From: CAVYHJ01 sp963768165 [NCBI: uncultured bacterium]
GTDB taxonomy: Bacteria > UBP4 > UBA4092
Reading direction: 5' to 3'
Length of the DNA: 64,000 bases
NCBI GenBank assembly: GCA_963768165.1
Contig: CAVYHJ010000002.1
Location: forward strand, 310,001 to 374,000
Made by a program: the position numbers and the translations under genes
Notes under the pieces: model-generated
What the model was told of the DNA's origin: nothing
Database searches by the model: none
The model's input: the letters and a program-made list of their open reading frames with translations, nothing else
Shown: in pieces, positions 53,877 to 63,079 of the stretch
Layout of the letters: each line of letters opens with the position of its first letter
Numbering within the stretch: position 1 is the first letter of the stretch

Positions 53877-54748
53877 AATTTCATTTTACCTTTTGAGAAT
53901 TTCTCGAATTCTTTATGAAACTTATCGAAAGCAGTTTGCCGTTTCGCTCTTAATATTTCAACATATTCGGCAATCGCGACATACCCTGCATGATCAGGAT
54001 ATAACGATTGGCTGAATTTTAATAAGTCCAATGACAACACGTCCATATCGTGAATATCCCCCATGATAGATTGTAACCGGACTAACGATTTCAAATGACT
54101 TTTTTGAAGGTGGGGAACCAATCCGAGAAGAATTTCCAGGAGATATCGCAGCCGTTTGACCCGGATACGCATTTTATGAAAATCCTCCATTCTCAATTTT
54201 TCAAACACATTTTTTTCTAATTGCATAATCTCATCAACTGCCTGTTGAATATTGCGTTGCCAGTCAATATCCTGTTGTGAATTGTATTCCGGGAATTGAA
54301 TATTTTGTTTTCCAGTAAATCTATCCAATTCAAAATCCATAAGTATCTTTTTAACCTTGGGTTTATTTTTATGGATTTGATGTTGGACATAGGCATGGTA
54401 TTGTTTTAATCCCTCAGTGGATTTTTTAATCTCTTTGTCTAACCTTTCCGATTGCAATAATAAATCGCGATAATGACCGAGAGGCCGCAGAAATCTTTTT
54501 AAACGTTTTATCGGCTCACTAATTTCCGATGAATCATTCAGAATCAGCAGGGTCTGATAAAGTGATAATAACCGGCGAATTGCCACCCGTAAATCATGCA
54601 CGGTATCGGCAGATAAATCCTTTTGAGCACGGCGCAAATCCTTTTTAAATTGGGTTATACGTGTTGGGAACAGTTCCTTGAAATAGTTCGCTTGTGTAGA
54701 ATTTGGAGGAAATGTACGTAACCCAGGCATGATTGCACCGGACTCCAC
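53873..54748 (-). CDS. CHAD-domain protein
   Basis: 291 residues from GTG 54748; ATG 54730, behind AGGTGGAG, is an alternative. The CHAD domain spans nearly the whole chain: VHDLRVAIRRLLSLYQTL and FHKMRIRVKRLRYLLEIL are the two conserved His/Arg-rich helices that bind polyphosphate. It is the usual size for a stand-alone CHAD protein. It lies between a small helical protein and the Ppx/GppA gene in a tight leftward operon. Role: polyphosphate binding or granule organisation (known for the family). Confidence 0.9.
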   Translation of the reverse strand: MESGAIMPGLRTFPPNSTQANYFKELFPTRITQFKKDLRRAQKDLSADTVHDLRVAIRRLLSLYQTLLILNDSSEISEPIKRLKRFLRPLGHYRDLLLQSERLDKEIKKSTEGLKQYHAYVQHQIHKNKPKVKKILMDFELDRFTGKQNIQFPEYNSQQDIDWQRNIQQAVDEIMQLEKNVFEKLRMEDFHKMRIRVKRLRYLLEILLGLVPHLQKSHLKSLVRLQSIMGDIHDMDVLSLDLLKFSQSLYPDHAGYVAIAEYVEILRAKRQTAFDKFHKEFEKFSKGKMKL

Positions 54749-55120
54749 CTATTTATCCAGCAAATTTGTCAACCGCCGGATAGTTTTTACCAATTCGTGT
54801 AAATGTTTCAAATCTTTCAACCGGCCTTTTTCAGGCTTTAAATTCACTGTTTGAACCATATTATAGATCCTGTGAATAATCGGAATTACTTCGACCATTT
54901 TATTCTTTCTACGATCCGACTGAAAGGCATGAATATCTTCAATAATTTGCGCGATGTCCGCCTGTAATCGCATAGACCAGTTTTGCGCCGATTCTTTGGT
55001 TTGTAATTTCAGACTTTTTAGGGACAAGGTTAATTCTGCCGCCAAAGAAGAAAAGTTATCTTTGGAAACTTTTTGCGCGGGAGATTTTGTGCGTTTCTTC
55101 TTTATCGATGAAGTCTTCAT
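54749..55120 (-). CDS. Small basic helical protein of the polyphosphate operon
   Basis: I start at ATG 55120, one base after the stop of the kinase-like gene; a longer frame to 55246 overlaps that gene. 123 residues. The first 25 are Lys/Ser/Thr-rich (SSIKKKRTKSPAQKV); the rest is predicted helical with SLKSLKLQTKESAQNW and LKHLHELVKTIRRLTNLL. I do not recognise the family. The basic, histone-like N-terminus and placement directly before the CHAD gene would suit a polyphosphate- or nucleic-acid-binding role; this is speculation. Confidence 0.6.
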   Translation of the reverse strand: MKTSSIKKKRTKSPAQKVSKDNFSSLAAELTLSLKSLKLQTKESAQNWSMRLQADIAQIIEDIHAFQSDRRKNKMVEVIPIIHRIYNMVQTVNLKPEKGRLKDLKHLHELVKTIRRLTNLLDK

Positions 55121-55121
55121 A

Positions 55122-55829
55122 TTATTCAATGTCCAATACTGCTTGGAGATGCGTTTGTAATTGACGCGACACAAAGCGCATAGAGCGATTTCCGTTGATA
55201 GTCTGAAACCCGTACACCGGCGCCATACGTTTAAATTCCGCGCCAATCAAAGTCTGATATTTCATGAAACTATCGAAAAGATTTTTCGCAAGACCAGCAT
55301 CCATCCCTGATTCCCAATAATCCAACGTCTGATTTTTTAAGAAATTACGTTCCACCAGAACTTGGGGATTTACCCGTAAATAAAAGACCACATCGGGAAC
55401 CAGCGCAATCCCATAAAGTGATTTAACCCATTTGGGGTCGGCGCCACGTACAAGATCCCGCGCCATTAGGGTATAAATATACCGGTCAGCCAGTACAATA
55501 AACCCGGCTCGGAGTGCGGGAATAATTTTATTCTCCAACTGGTCGGCAAAATCGGTGGCATAGAACAGACTCATGGTTAAATGTCCCATGATATTTCCCC
55601 GTTTCGCTTCTTCGAGTTCTTCACTCACCAGCATGGACCGGCGCAATCCCACATCCACCGTGCCATGCCCGGCTTTTTCCAACCAATCTTTCAACAAAGC
55701 GATCTGGGTGGAACGTCCCGACCCATCAGCCCCTTCCACGACAATTAGTTTGCCGGTCAATTGAGCCAGGTCTATTCCCGGTAATCCATCGCCATAAAAT
55801 CGTTTATTAATTATCTTTTTAACCGCCAT
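55122..55829 (-). CDS. Thymidylate-kinase-like protein 1, Walker A Lys replaced by Arg
   Basis: 235 residues of the TMK fold: LIVVEGADGSGRSTQ (P-loop 33-41), ATDFADQLENKIIPALRAG and LADRYIYTLMARD (DRY at 115-117). In the P-loop GxxGxGK(S/T) the lysine is R39 (codon CGT), a change that usually cripples nucleotide hydrolysis or transfer. The REPG box of true TMKs is absent (DVGLRRS instead). It overlaps its paralogue by 19 bp. It may be a regulatory or heterodimer partner, or use another phosphate donor. Not convincingly the housekeeping tmk. Confidence 0.75.
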   Translation of the reverse strand: MAVKKIINKRFYGDGLPGIDLAQLTGKLIVVEGADGSGRSTQIALLKDWLEKAGHGTVDVGLRRSMLVSEELEEAKRGNIMGHLTMSLFYATDFADQLENKIIPALRAGFIVLADRYIYTLMARDLVRGADPKWVKSLYGIALVPDVVFYLRVNPQVLVERNFLKNQTLDYWESGMDAGLAKNLFDSFMKYQTLIGAEFKRMAPVYGFQTINGNRSMRFVSRQLQTHLQAVLDIE

Positions 55830-56497
55830 CGGTACCCCGGTAAATCTATTCTTTGAGAAATAAACTGCCGTACCCGTTCCTGTTGAACATGAACCGGTTC
55901 GGTCGCGTTAATGACTGTAAATTGAAATTCCTTAACCATTTTTTGATATTCGTTATGAATGCATTTTTGGAATAATCGAAAACTCTCATAGGGGTCGGGA
56001 GATAATCCCAAATCCATGCCCGCCTCAAAATATTTTAATTGCGGACGATTATCCAGAATACGACTGAGCGCTGTCTCCAAGGAGACCTGAAAATAAAACG
56101 TGATATCCGGTTTCACGGCAAAATGATAGAGCATTCGTAACCATCGCCGGTTGCATCCCCGCACGGCGTCACGCGCGAACGCGGTATAAATATACCGGTC
56201 GGCAAGAACAATATATCCAGCGCGTAACAAGGGAAGAACCTGGCGTTCATAACGGTCTGCAAAATCTGTACTATGAATCAAAGAAAACGTGGTGGGCGTG
56301 AGTAGTTGGCGCTTTTTCCCTTTCTTTGTGGCTTGCTTTACAATCAGGGACGAGTTCCATTCTGTAAAGAAAACTTTAAACCCCTGTAATTCCAACCAAC
56401 GTTTGACCAGATAAATCTGGGTGGATTTTCCCGAACCATCCAATCCTTCTACGGCAATTAATTTTCCTTTGATTGCTGATTTCTCAATTTGAACCAT
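55811..56497 (-). CDS. Thymidylate-kinase-like protein 2
   Basis: 228 residues, paralogous to the following gene. P-loop GLDGSGKST (18-26) is intact; STDFADRYERQVLPLLRAG and LADRYIYTAFARD (DRY 100-102) match the TMK catalytic and nucleotide-binding helices. The dTMP-specific REPGG is replaced by TEWNSS, so the acceptor may differ from dTMP. First gene of the leftward run kinase 2-kinase 1-small protein-CHAD-Ppx/GppA. A link of these kinases with polyphosphate metabolism is suggested by the operon only. Confidence 0.8.
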   Translation of the reverse strand: MVQIEKSAIKGKLIAVEGLDGSGKSTQIYLVKRWLELQGFKVFFTEWNSSLIVKQATKKGKKRQLLTPTTFSLIHSTDFADRYERQVLPLLRAGYIVLADRYIYTAFARDAVRGCNRRWLRMLYHFAVKPDITFYFQVSLETALSRILDNRPQLKYFEAGMDLGLSPDPYESFRLFQKCIHNEYQKMVKEFQFTVINATEPVHVQQERVRQFISQRIDLPGYRWRLKR

Positions 56498-56690
56498 ATT
56501 GATAGCCCATTTTACGGGGATAAATATTATCTCACAGGTCCTACCTAATGGAAAATACCCAAATCTTGCTGGATAATCATTTAATAAATTTACATTTTAA
56601 TTGTTACAAACAGGTTACAAACCAGTAGGTAAAGAGATGGTTTCAAAACTGCCTTGCCATTGCAAATGATAATCAATTCCGTTTTAAATA

Positions 56691-58586
56691 CTATTCTTCC
56701 AGCGTGGAGATATCGCCTTCAGAGAGACCCAATGCCCGTGCTTTAAGTACCCGTCGCATTATTTTACCCGAACGAGTTTTAGGCAATTGGTCAACAAAGC
56801 TAACTTTTTCCGGGCGGGCAATCGGTCCGACATGCTTCCCTACAAATTGAATAAGTTCATCAGATAATTGCTCGGAAGGCTTAAATCCTTGCCGGAGAAT
56901 ACAATAACAATGAATAGATTGACCTTTGACCTCATGCGGTAACCCGATGGCCGCCGCTTCTGCAACGGCATGATGCCCCACCAAGGCACTTTCAATTTCT
57001 GCGGTTCCTAAACGATAGCCGGAGACTTTGATGACATCATCCACCCGCCCGATAATCCAGAAATATCCGTCCTTATCACGTTTGGCAGAATCTCCGGTTA
57101 AATAGGCCCCGGGATATTTACTCCAATATTGTTGCACATAGCGGTCTGGATCTTTATAAATCGTACTCATCATCGCCGGCCAAGGACGCTTAAGAATCAA
57201 ATAACCTTCTTCCCCATTCGGTACCGGTTTCCCTGTATCATCCACCACTTCGGCTTGTTGACCAAAGAAAGGACGAGTACCAGAACCGGGTTTCAGAGGA
57301 ACTACAGGGGTCGGGGTAATCATAAACATTCCCGTCTCTGTTTGCCACCAGGTATCCATAATAGGACATTTTTCTTTTCCGATTACCCGATGGTACCATT
57401 TCCACGCTTCCGGATTAATCGGTTCACCTACAGAACCTAATAAACGTAACGAGGATAGATTATGACGATTAGGCCAGGATTCGCCAAATCGCATGAGTCC
57501 ACGAATACCGGTAGGTGCAGCATAAAAGACACTGATACCGTATTTTTCAATCAATGCCCACCAGCGGTCTGGATAATGATAGGTGGGAGCACCTTCGTAC
57601 ATAAATGTTGTTGCGCCCATTAACAAAGGTGCATAAACAATATACGAATGTCCTGTCACCCAACCAGGATCTGCCGCACACCACCAACGGTCAGTGTCGG
57701 TCAAATCAAAAACATATTTTAAAGTAGAATACACTCCCACCATATATCCACCATGACAATGTTGGATAGCTTTCGGTTTGCCAGTTGTCCCGGAGGTATA
57801 AAGGATATATAACGGGTCTTCCGCATCCATGGGTTCAGTAGCGCATTTCCCATTGGCAATCGGCAATTGAATCAACTCGTTATACCAATAATCCCTTCCC
57901 GGTTCCATCCTCACTTCATGACCCGTCCGTTTTACAGTAATTACAGTTTCTACCGACGGACAATGCCGCAGGGCTTCATTGACAATTTTCTTTAATTCTA
58001 TGATCTTTCCATTCATCCAGCCGCCGTCTGCCGTAATGACAATACGGGATTGGGAATCATCAATCCGTCCATGCAATGAATCTACACTGAACCCGCCATA
58101 CACTACCGAATGAATCGCTCCGACTTTGGCGCACGCCAGCATGGCAATGACGATTTCGGGAATACGCGGCATGTAAATGGTAATGCGGTCTCCTTTTTGA
58201 ATCCCCATCGCCCGCAACACATTGGCGAATTGACATACTTCGCGGTTTAAAGCGTAATAGGAATAGGTTCTGACATCCCCGGGTTCTCCCACCCAGATAA
58301 AAGCTAATTTATTTTTCCGATAGGTTTGTTGATGCCGGTCCAGCGCGTTTTGAACAATATTAACTTTACCCCCGGTGAACCATTTAAAAAAAGGAGGGTT
58401 GCTATCATCCAGGACTTTATCCCATTTTTTAAACCATTGAAGTTCTTCGGCTTCCTTGGCCCAAAACCCTTCCAAATCCTTATCCGCCGAAGCCGCTAAT
58501 TTATCCCAATCTTTTAGTATTGCATTCGATTTGATTTCTTCCGATGGATAAAAAACTTCCCCTTCCAACGCTTTTTCAGTTGCCAT
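56691..58586 (-). CDS. acsA: Acetyl-CoA synthetase (AMP-forming)
   Basis: 631 residues, slightly short of the common 650. ILYTSGTTGKPKAIQHCHGG is the AMP-binding P-loop, TWWQTETGMFM the adenine/acyl motif, YLTGDSAKRDKDGYFWIIGR the hinge region and TRSGKIMRR carries the catalytic, acetylation-controlled Lys608. VVYGGFS and TRPFFGQ fit acetate-specific Acs. It activates acetate to acetyl-CoA in the cytoplasm. AAAGGAG precedes the start. It lies 128 bp after the cyclase-HpnH gene on the same strand; acetyl-CoA supply for isoprenoids is a possible but unproven link. Confidence 0.95.
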   Translation of the reverse strand: MATEKALEGEVFYPSEEIKSNAILKDWDKLAASADKDLEGFWAKEAEELQWFKKWDKVLDDSNPPFFKWFTGGKVNIVQNALDRHQQTYRKNKLAFIWVGEPGDVRTYSYYALNREVCQFANVLRAMGIQKGDRITIYMPRIPEIVIAMLACAKVGAIHSVVYGGFSVDSLHGRIDDSQSRIVITADGGWMNGKIIELKKIVNEALRHCPSVETVITVKRTGHEVRMEPGRDYWYNELIQLPIANGKCATEPMDAEDPLYILYTSGTTGKPKAIQHCHGGYMVGVYSTLKYVFDLTDTDRWWCAADPGWVTGHSYIVYAPLLMGATTFMYEGAPTYHYPDRWWALIEKYGISVFYAAPTGIRGLMRFGESWPNRHNLSSLRLLGSVGEPINPEAWKWYHRVIGKEKCPIMDTWWQTETGMFMITPTPVVPLKPGSGTRPFFGQQAEVVDDTGKPVPNGEEGYLILKRPWPAMMSTIYKDPDRYVQQYWSKYPGAYLTGDSAKRDKDGYFWIIGRVDDVIKVSGYRLGTAEIESALVGHHAVAEAAAIGLPHEVKGQSIHCYCILRQGFKPSEQLSDELIQFVGKHVGPIARPEKVSFVDQLPKTRSGKIMRRVLKARALGLSEGDISTLEE

Positions 58587-58714
58587 AACGACCTCTCCTT
58601 TAAAAAATAAAAACAGTTTTGAAAATTATTTTGAAAAGTTTTTGCCCGACAAATCTATATAGATAGATTAGGTTATGAAACTATACTTTACTAAATTGCT
58701 TAAAGAGAAGAAAC

Positions 58715-61700
58715 CTACGACAACTGCCAATGAACCATTTTTAAGATATCCAGCATAGATTGATTGACACCAAAAGCGACTGAAGCTTCGTACCCGACAT
58801 GGCACATACAATTCTCACAACGCGGATCACCGTTTCCATTACCATATTTATCCCAATCGGTTTTTTCGATCAAATCTTTGTAGGTTTCATGATGTCCATC
58901 GGTAATCAAGTAGCAGGGAGATTTCCAACCTAATATATTGCGAGTCGGGTTGCCCCATGCCGTACAAGTCATTTCGCGTTTGCCTTGCAAAAATTCCAGG
59001 TAAAGCGGAGACTGGTAGAGGGTATATTTCTTAAATAACTTATCAATGTTTTTAAATTTCTCACGCACCATGGCTTTGTCCATAAAAATTTCTTTTACTT
59101 TAACAGCGCTATAATCGTACCCCGGGGAAATCATGTAACCGTCCACACCCAAGGTCTGTAAATATCCGAACAATTCATCCACTTCATTCATATCGGTTTC
59201 GGCAAACACGGTGGTATTGGTGCAAACCAGGAATCCCGCATCTTTAGCGATTTTGATACCCTCGATGGCGGCTTTGAAAACCCCTTCACGTTCTACGCAC
59301 AAGTCGTGGGTCTTTTCCATACCATCCAAATGGACATTGAAAAAGAAACGGGATGTTGGAGTATATTCATGTATTTTCTTTTTAATGAACATACCATTGG
59401 TGCAGAGGTAAATATTTTTCTTTCTATCAAGAATTTCTTTAACCAGCCGTCCCATTTCCGGATAAATCATGGGTTCGCCGCCGCAAATCGAGACAATCGG
59501 CGCGCCGCACTCATCGACAGATTCCAAACACTGTTCGACGGTAAGGCGTTCCCGGATGGTAGGTTCATATTCCCGGATTCGACCGCATCCGGTGCAGGTC
59601 AGATTACACGCATGCAAAGGTTCCAACATTAAGACAATGGGATATTTCTTTTCCCCCGTCATTTTTTTCTTCATGACGTAGGACGCGGCATTGGTGGTCA
59701 AACTTAATGGAAAACGCGGATGAAATAATCCTTTGCGCTTATGGCCGTTCTTTCCATTTCCATTACCATGGCCATTTCCGTTTACGTTGCCATTGGTTTT
59801 CTTTTCGACAGTTTCCACAACACTCATAGAATTAGACCTCACCTGTTTAACTATTCCCATCGCCCAAAGCGGAAAATAGTTTCTATATAAATGATACTTC
59901 AAATAGAACACTCTTGGGAAGCCCGTCCCGGTAAACCAGTCTTCCGACCAGGAACCATCCTTACTTTGAGTACGTATTAAATACTCCAAACCTTTTTGTA
60001 CCTGGGGGCTATTTTCTTCCTTTGCGGAAATCAATCCCATCACTGCCCATGCGGTTTGAGAAGCAGTGCTCGGTCCTTTTCCCTTCAAGGATAAATCGTC
60101 GTAAGATGCGCAAGTTTCCCCCCAACCTCCATCCGGGTTTTGCACGGATTTAAGCCATGTAACTCCCCACTTGGACATATCTTCTTTCATATCCAGCCCA
60201 ATCCAGCGTAATCCTTTGAGAACCTGCCAGGTTCCGTAAATATAATTTACGCCCCAGCGTCCATACCACGAACCGTCTTCACATTGATCTTTTTTCAAAA
60301 ACTTTAACGCTTTTTTGACTTCGGGTTTATCCAAGTCATATCCAAAATAACTCAACATTTCCAACGTCCGCGCCGTAATATCCGATGTGCTGGGGTCCAG
60401 CATGGCATTATGGTCGGCAAACGGCACATGGGAATAAACCATTTGATTATTGTTCCGGTCAAAGGACGCCCATCCGCCGTCGTCGCCCTGCATAGCGAGT
60501 ACCCAATTAATACCGCGTTTGATTGCCGCTTCTTTACGTTTTTCATTGGGATATTTAACTTTTTTCAAAGCCATCAAGACCATAATGGTATCATCCACAT
60601 CGGGATAAAATTCATTATCATATTCAAAAAACCATCCGCCTGGTTCAATGTCGGGAAGTTTAACCGACCAATCCCCTTTACTGCGGACTTCTTTATTGAG
60701 CAACCAATCGGTGGCTTTGATTAGAGCAGGATGATCAGGTGACAATCCCGACTCCACCAAAGCATTAATCGCAATGGCTGTATCCCACACGGACGAGAAA
60801 CAAGGCTGCATACGCAATGCACCGCTTTCTTCAATTTCCAATTTTTCGAGTTCTTTAATAGCACGCACAGTTTGAGGATGATCATCTTCGTATCCTAAAC
60901 ATTTCAACGCCATGACGGCGTTAATCATGGGCGGGAATATGGCGCCCAATCCACCGGATTTGTCAAACCGGGCCAACATCCATTCTTCAGCTTTTTTAAT
61001 CGCTTTAGTTCGACTTGGAGTCAAAAGCCATTTTATAAATTTAAATTTATCTTTGAATTTCCACGCCCAATCGGCATAAAGAAAATAATTACGATAGGTA
61101 AAAAACTGCTCATCCCAGGGTAATTTTAATTTATGAACATGGATTCCTTGAACAAACAATTCATTAATATAAGCGTGTTTGGGAACCGGACAGGTCGGTT
61201 TATATGCCCAAATAATTGAAAGAGGGACAATAATCGTTCTCGACCAACTCGACATTTCATAAATATTAAATAAACGTCTGCCAAATAGGGAAATGACAGG
61301 GATTAAATTGATTTCTGGTGGAATCGCCGGCACGGCGTTCCAATCATATTGGTGGAAAATTGAGAGATAAATCTTGGTAAAGGAATTACATTTTTCCACT
61401 CCACCCAGAGATAATATGACTTCCCGGCTTTTTTTCATGAATTCTTCATTGGGGTTTTCACCCATCAATTTCAAAACAAAATAAGCCTTAACCGAGGCGG
61501 ATACTTCGGGCGGACCACCGGGATAAATCGCCCACCCCCCATCTGGCAGCATCTTCCGTTTAATATATTCAGTAAGTTTCTTGCATCGCGGATCATTCCC
61601 ATTTCCAAGAAAATATAGCAAAAGGATGTATTCCGATTCAAGAATCGTATCCCCTTCCAACTCCCCGACCCAATGTCCGTCCGGTTTTTGGATACCCAAC

Positions 61701-61834
61701 ATGTATTCCTGGGTACATTGAATCGCCTGTAAAATTAGGTCATCAGAGACTCTCCGAGTCTCCGCTTCCAAGAAAGAAGGCATAGGAATCCTATTATTTC
61801 CCGTTTTTTCAGTAAATGTATTGTCCATAATCAT
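58715..61834 (-). CDS. Squalene-hopene cyclase fused to radical-SAM adenosylhopane synthase HpnH
   Basis: One uninterrupted 1039-residue frame. Residues 25-665 are a squalene-hopene cyclase: QW repeats (for example QKPDGHWVGELEGDTILESE, PDGGWG, KDGSWSEDWF) and the acid motif DVDDT at 412-416 that protonates squalene. Residues 678-702 are an Asn/Gly/Lys-rich linker (NGNGHGNGNG). Residues 715-1039 are HpnH: CNLTCTGC with C743, C747, C750 for the [4Fe-4S] cluster, CGGEPM, and the C-terminal CENCMCHVGYEAS box. The two parts catalyse squalene to hopene and then addition of 5'-deoxyadenosyl to give adenosylhopane, the precursor of extended hopanoids. The fusion would couple these steps at the membrane. 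hpnC/D/E and other hopanoid genes are not in the window. Confidence 0.95.
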   Translation of the reverse strand: MIMDNTFTEKTGNNRIPMPSFLEAETRRVSDDLILQAIQCTQEYMLGIQKPDGHWVGELEGDTILESEYILLLYFLGNGNDPRCKKLTEYIKRKMLPDGGWAIYPGGPPEVSASVKAYFVLKLMGENPNEEFMKKSREVILSLGGVEKCNSFTKIYLSIFHQYDWNAVPAIPPEINLIPVISLFGRRLFNIYEMSSWSRTIIVPLSIIWAYKPTCPVPKHAYINELFVQGIHVHKLKLPWDEQFFTYRNYFLYADWAWKFKDKFKFIKWLLTPSRTKAIKKAEEWMLARFDKSGGLGAIFPPMINAVMALKCLGYEDDHPQTVRAIKELEKLEIEESGALRMQPCFSSVWDTAIAINALVESGLSPDHPALIKATDWLLNKEVRSKGDWSVKLPDIEPGGWFFEYDNEFYPDVDDTIMVLMALKKVKYPNEKRKEAAIKRGINWVLAMQGDDGGWASFDRNNNQMVYSHVPFADHNAMLDPSTSDITARTLEMLSYFGYDLDKPEVKKALKFLKKDQCEDGSWYGRWGVNYIYGTWQVLKGLRWIGLDMKEDMSKWGVTWLKSVQNPDGGWGETCASYDDLSLKGKGPSTASQTAWAVMGLISAKEENSPQVQKGLEYLIRTQSKDGSWSEDWFTGTGFPRVFYLKYHLYRNYFPLWAMGIVKQVRSNSMSVVETVEKKTNGNVNGNGHGNGNGKNGHKRKGLFHPRFPLSLTTNAASYVMKKKMTGEKKYPIVLMLEPLHACNLTCTGCGRIREYEPTIRERLTVEQCLESVDECGAPIVSICGGEPMIYPEMGRLVKEILDRKKNIYLCTNGMFIKKKIHEYTPTSRFFFNVHLDGMEKTHDLCVEREGVFKAAIEGIKIAKDAGFLVCTNTTVFAETDMNEVDELFGYLQTLGVDGYMISPGYDYSAVKVKEIFMDKAMVREKFKNIDKLFKKYTLYQSPLYLEFLQGKREMTCTAWGNPTRNILGWKSPCYLITDGHHETYKDLIEKTDWDKYGNGNGDPRCENCMCHVGYEASVAFGVNQSMLDILKMVHWQLS

Positions 61835-61969
61835 CCAAAGTTATATAAAACCCGACTTTTATACGGCTCTCTCAAACTAACCAGTTTACTATTATTATCC
61901 CATTTTAGTCAAGAAAATCACCTTGGATCAAATATGTTGCAAAACACAAAAATAAAACTCCCAAGATGC

Positions 61970-62012
61970 GGAGAGTGAGCGGAATTGAAAATTTCAATTC
62001 CGCTCATTCTCC
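61970..62012 (+). repeat. Long hairpin upstream of the cyclase-HpnH gene
   Basis: Inner arms GAGCGGAATTGAAA (61977-61990) and TTTCAATTCCGCTC (61992-62005), extended by GGAGAGT/ATTCTCC. It is followed by ATTCCAGAATGCCAAATTGG, similar to the flank of the hairpin at 47778. The block ATTGATTTTATTATAGTTAT near 62118 is the minus-strand form of the AACTATAATAAAATCAAT module seen near 10703. The 330-bp gap 61835-62164 shows nothing else. Confidence 0.6.
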
Positions 62013-62164
62013 ATTCCAGAATGCCAAATTGGCCTGCTTGGGATTCCTAGGAGATGGTGGTTAGGGTAGACAGTGTCCAGAGCTATTCAAACTCTGCATC
62101 GTAGACTTTGAAGGATTATTGATTTTATTATAGTTATTCAATGTGAGTTTTGCCCACTTTGATT

Positions 62165-63079
62165 CTATCGCTTTCCAATCTTGATTTCCGAGAAGACCAT
62201 AGCAAATAAAATCAAGAGTGCTCCAAACCATTGTCGCCCAGTTAGGTGTTCATGTAGAATCAGAAAACCGAGGAGGGCAGCGAAAACGGGTTCCATGACA
62301 TAAATAAGCGCAGCACGGGTGGTTTCGGTAAATCGCTGAAAATGAGCCTGTAATAAACCAGCAATGCCCGTAGTAACAATGGATAGATAGAGAATATTTA
62401 TCCACCCGTGAAGATCCGGTTGAATCCATTGTCGACGTTCCAAACAGAAAGAGAACACCATATTAACAACAGAAACTAATATAAATTGAAATGACAAGAG
62501 AAGAATAGGGTCATATAGGGTGGTGAAACGAGTAGTATAAATCACATGGAAAGAAAAAATGATAGCGCAGAAAAAGACTAGAAAATCCCCATAATTAATC
62601 GTCCATTGGGGAGTGAGAGAAAAAATCGCCAATCCTACTAAAGCAATCAGGACACAAACCCATAATTGGAACCCGGGTTTATGGTGACCCAGGAGGGATA
62701 GAAAGATGGGCACAAAGACTACATTTAAACCCGTTACAAAGGCCGAGTTGGTAGCAGAAGTATATTTCATACCTATGGTTTGGAACGCCATTCCAGAAAA
62801 GAGCAAAATACTCAGGACGATAGCACTTCTAACAATTACTGAAGTTCCTTCATGTTTGGGTTCTAAAGGTGAACCAAAAGGCAGCATAGAAAGGTGTTTT
62901 AAACGCAAAAGCATGATCGGAAATAGCATGACAGCCACAATGCCAAATCGAATAGCCAAGAGTTCATAGGGAGGAATGTTCACAATCCCCACCAAATATT
63001 TAACCGGAATAAAGCTGGAACCCCAGAAAAAGGTGGCAAGTAATAAGGCTAAGTCGGCAGAAATTGATTTTGGTTTCAC
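62165..63079 (-). CDS. EamA/DMT-family membrane transporter
   Basis: 304 residues with ten hydrophobic segments, two EamA repeats of five helices. Repeat one has LLATFFWGSSFIPVKYLV, SATNSAFVTGLNVVFVPIF; repeat two has TTRAALIYVMEPVFAALLGFL and a final LLILFAMVFSE. This is the drug/metabolite transporter fold; substrate unknown. Its ATG overlaps the stop of the upstream glycosyltransferase (ATGA), so they are coupled, which could indicate export of a glycolipid or sugar precursor, by inference only. Confidence 0.9.
   Translation of the reverse strand: MKPKSISADLALLLATFFWGSSFIPVKYLVGIVNIPPYELLAIRFGIVAVMLFPIMLLRLKHLSMLPFGSPLEPKHEGTSVIVRSAIVLSILLFSGMAFQTIGMKYTSATNSAFVTGLNVVFVPIFLSLLGHHKPGFQLWVCVLIALVGLAIFSLTPQWTINYGDFLVFFCAIIFSFHVIYTTRFTTLYDPILLLSFQFILVSVVNMVFSFCLERRQWIQPDLHGWINILYLSIVTTGIAGLLQAHFQRFTETTRAALIYVMEPVFAALLGFLILHEHLTGRQWFGALLILFAMVFSEIKIGKR

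Noticed and set aside
55122-56497. Polyphosphate kinase 2 identity for the two P-loop kinases
   Set aside because: The DRY and FAD(R/Q)-E motifs follow thymidylate kinase, not the PPK2 lid motifs, despite the polyphosphate-type neighbours.
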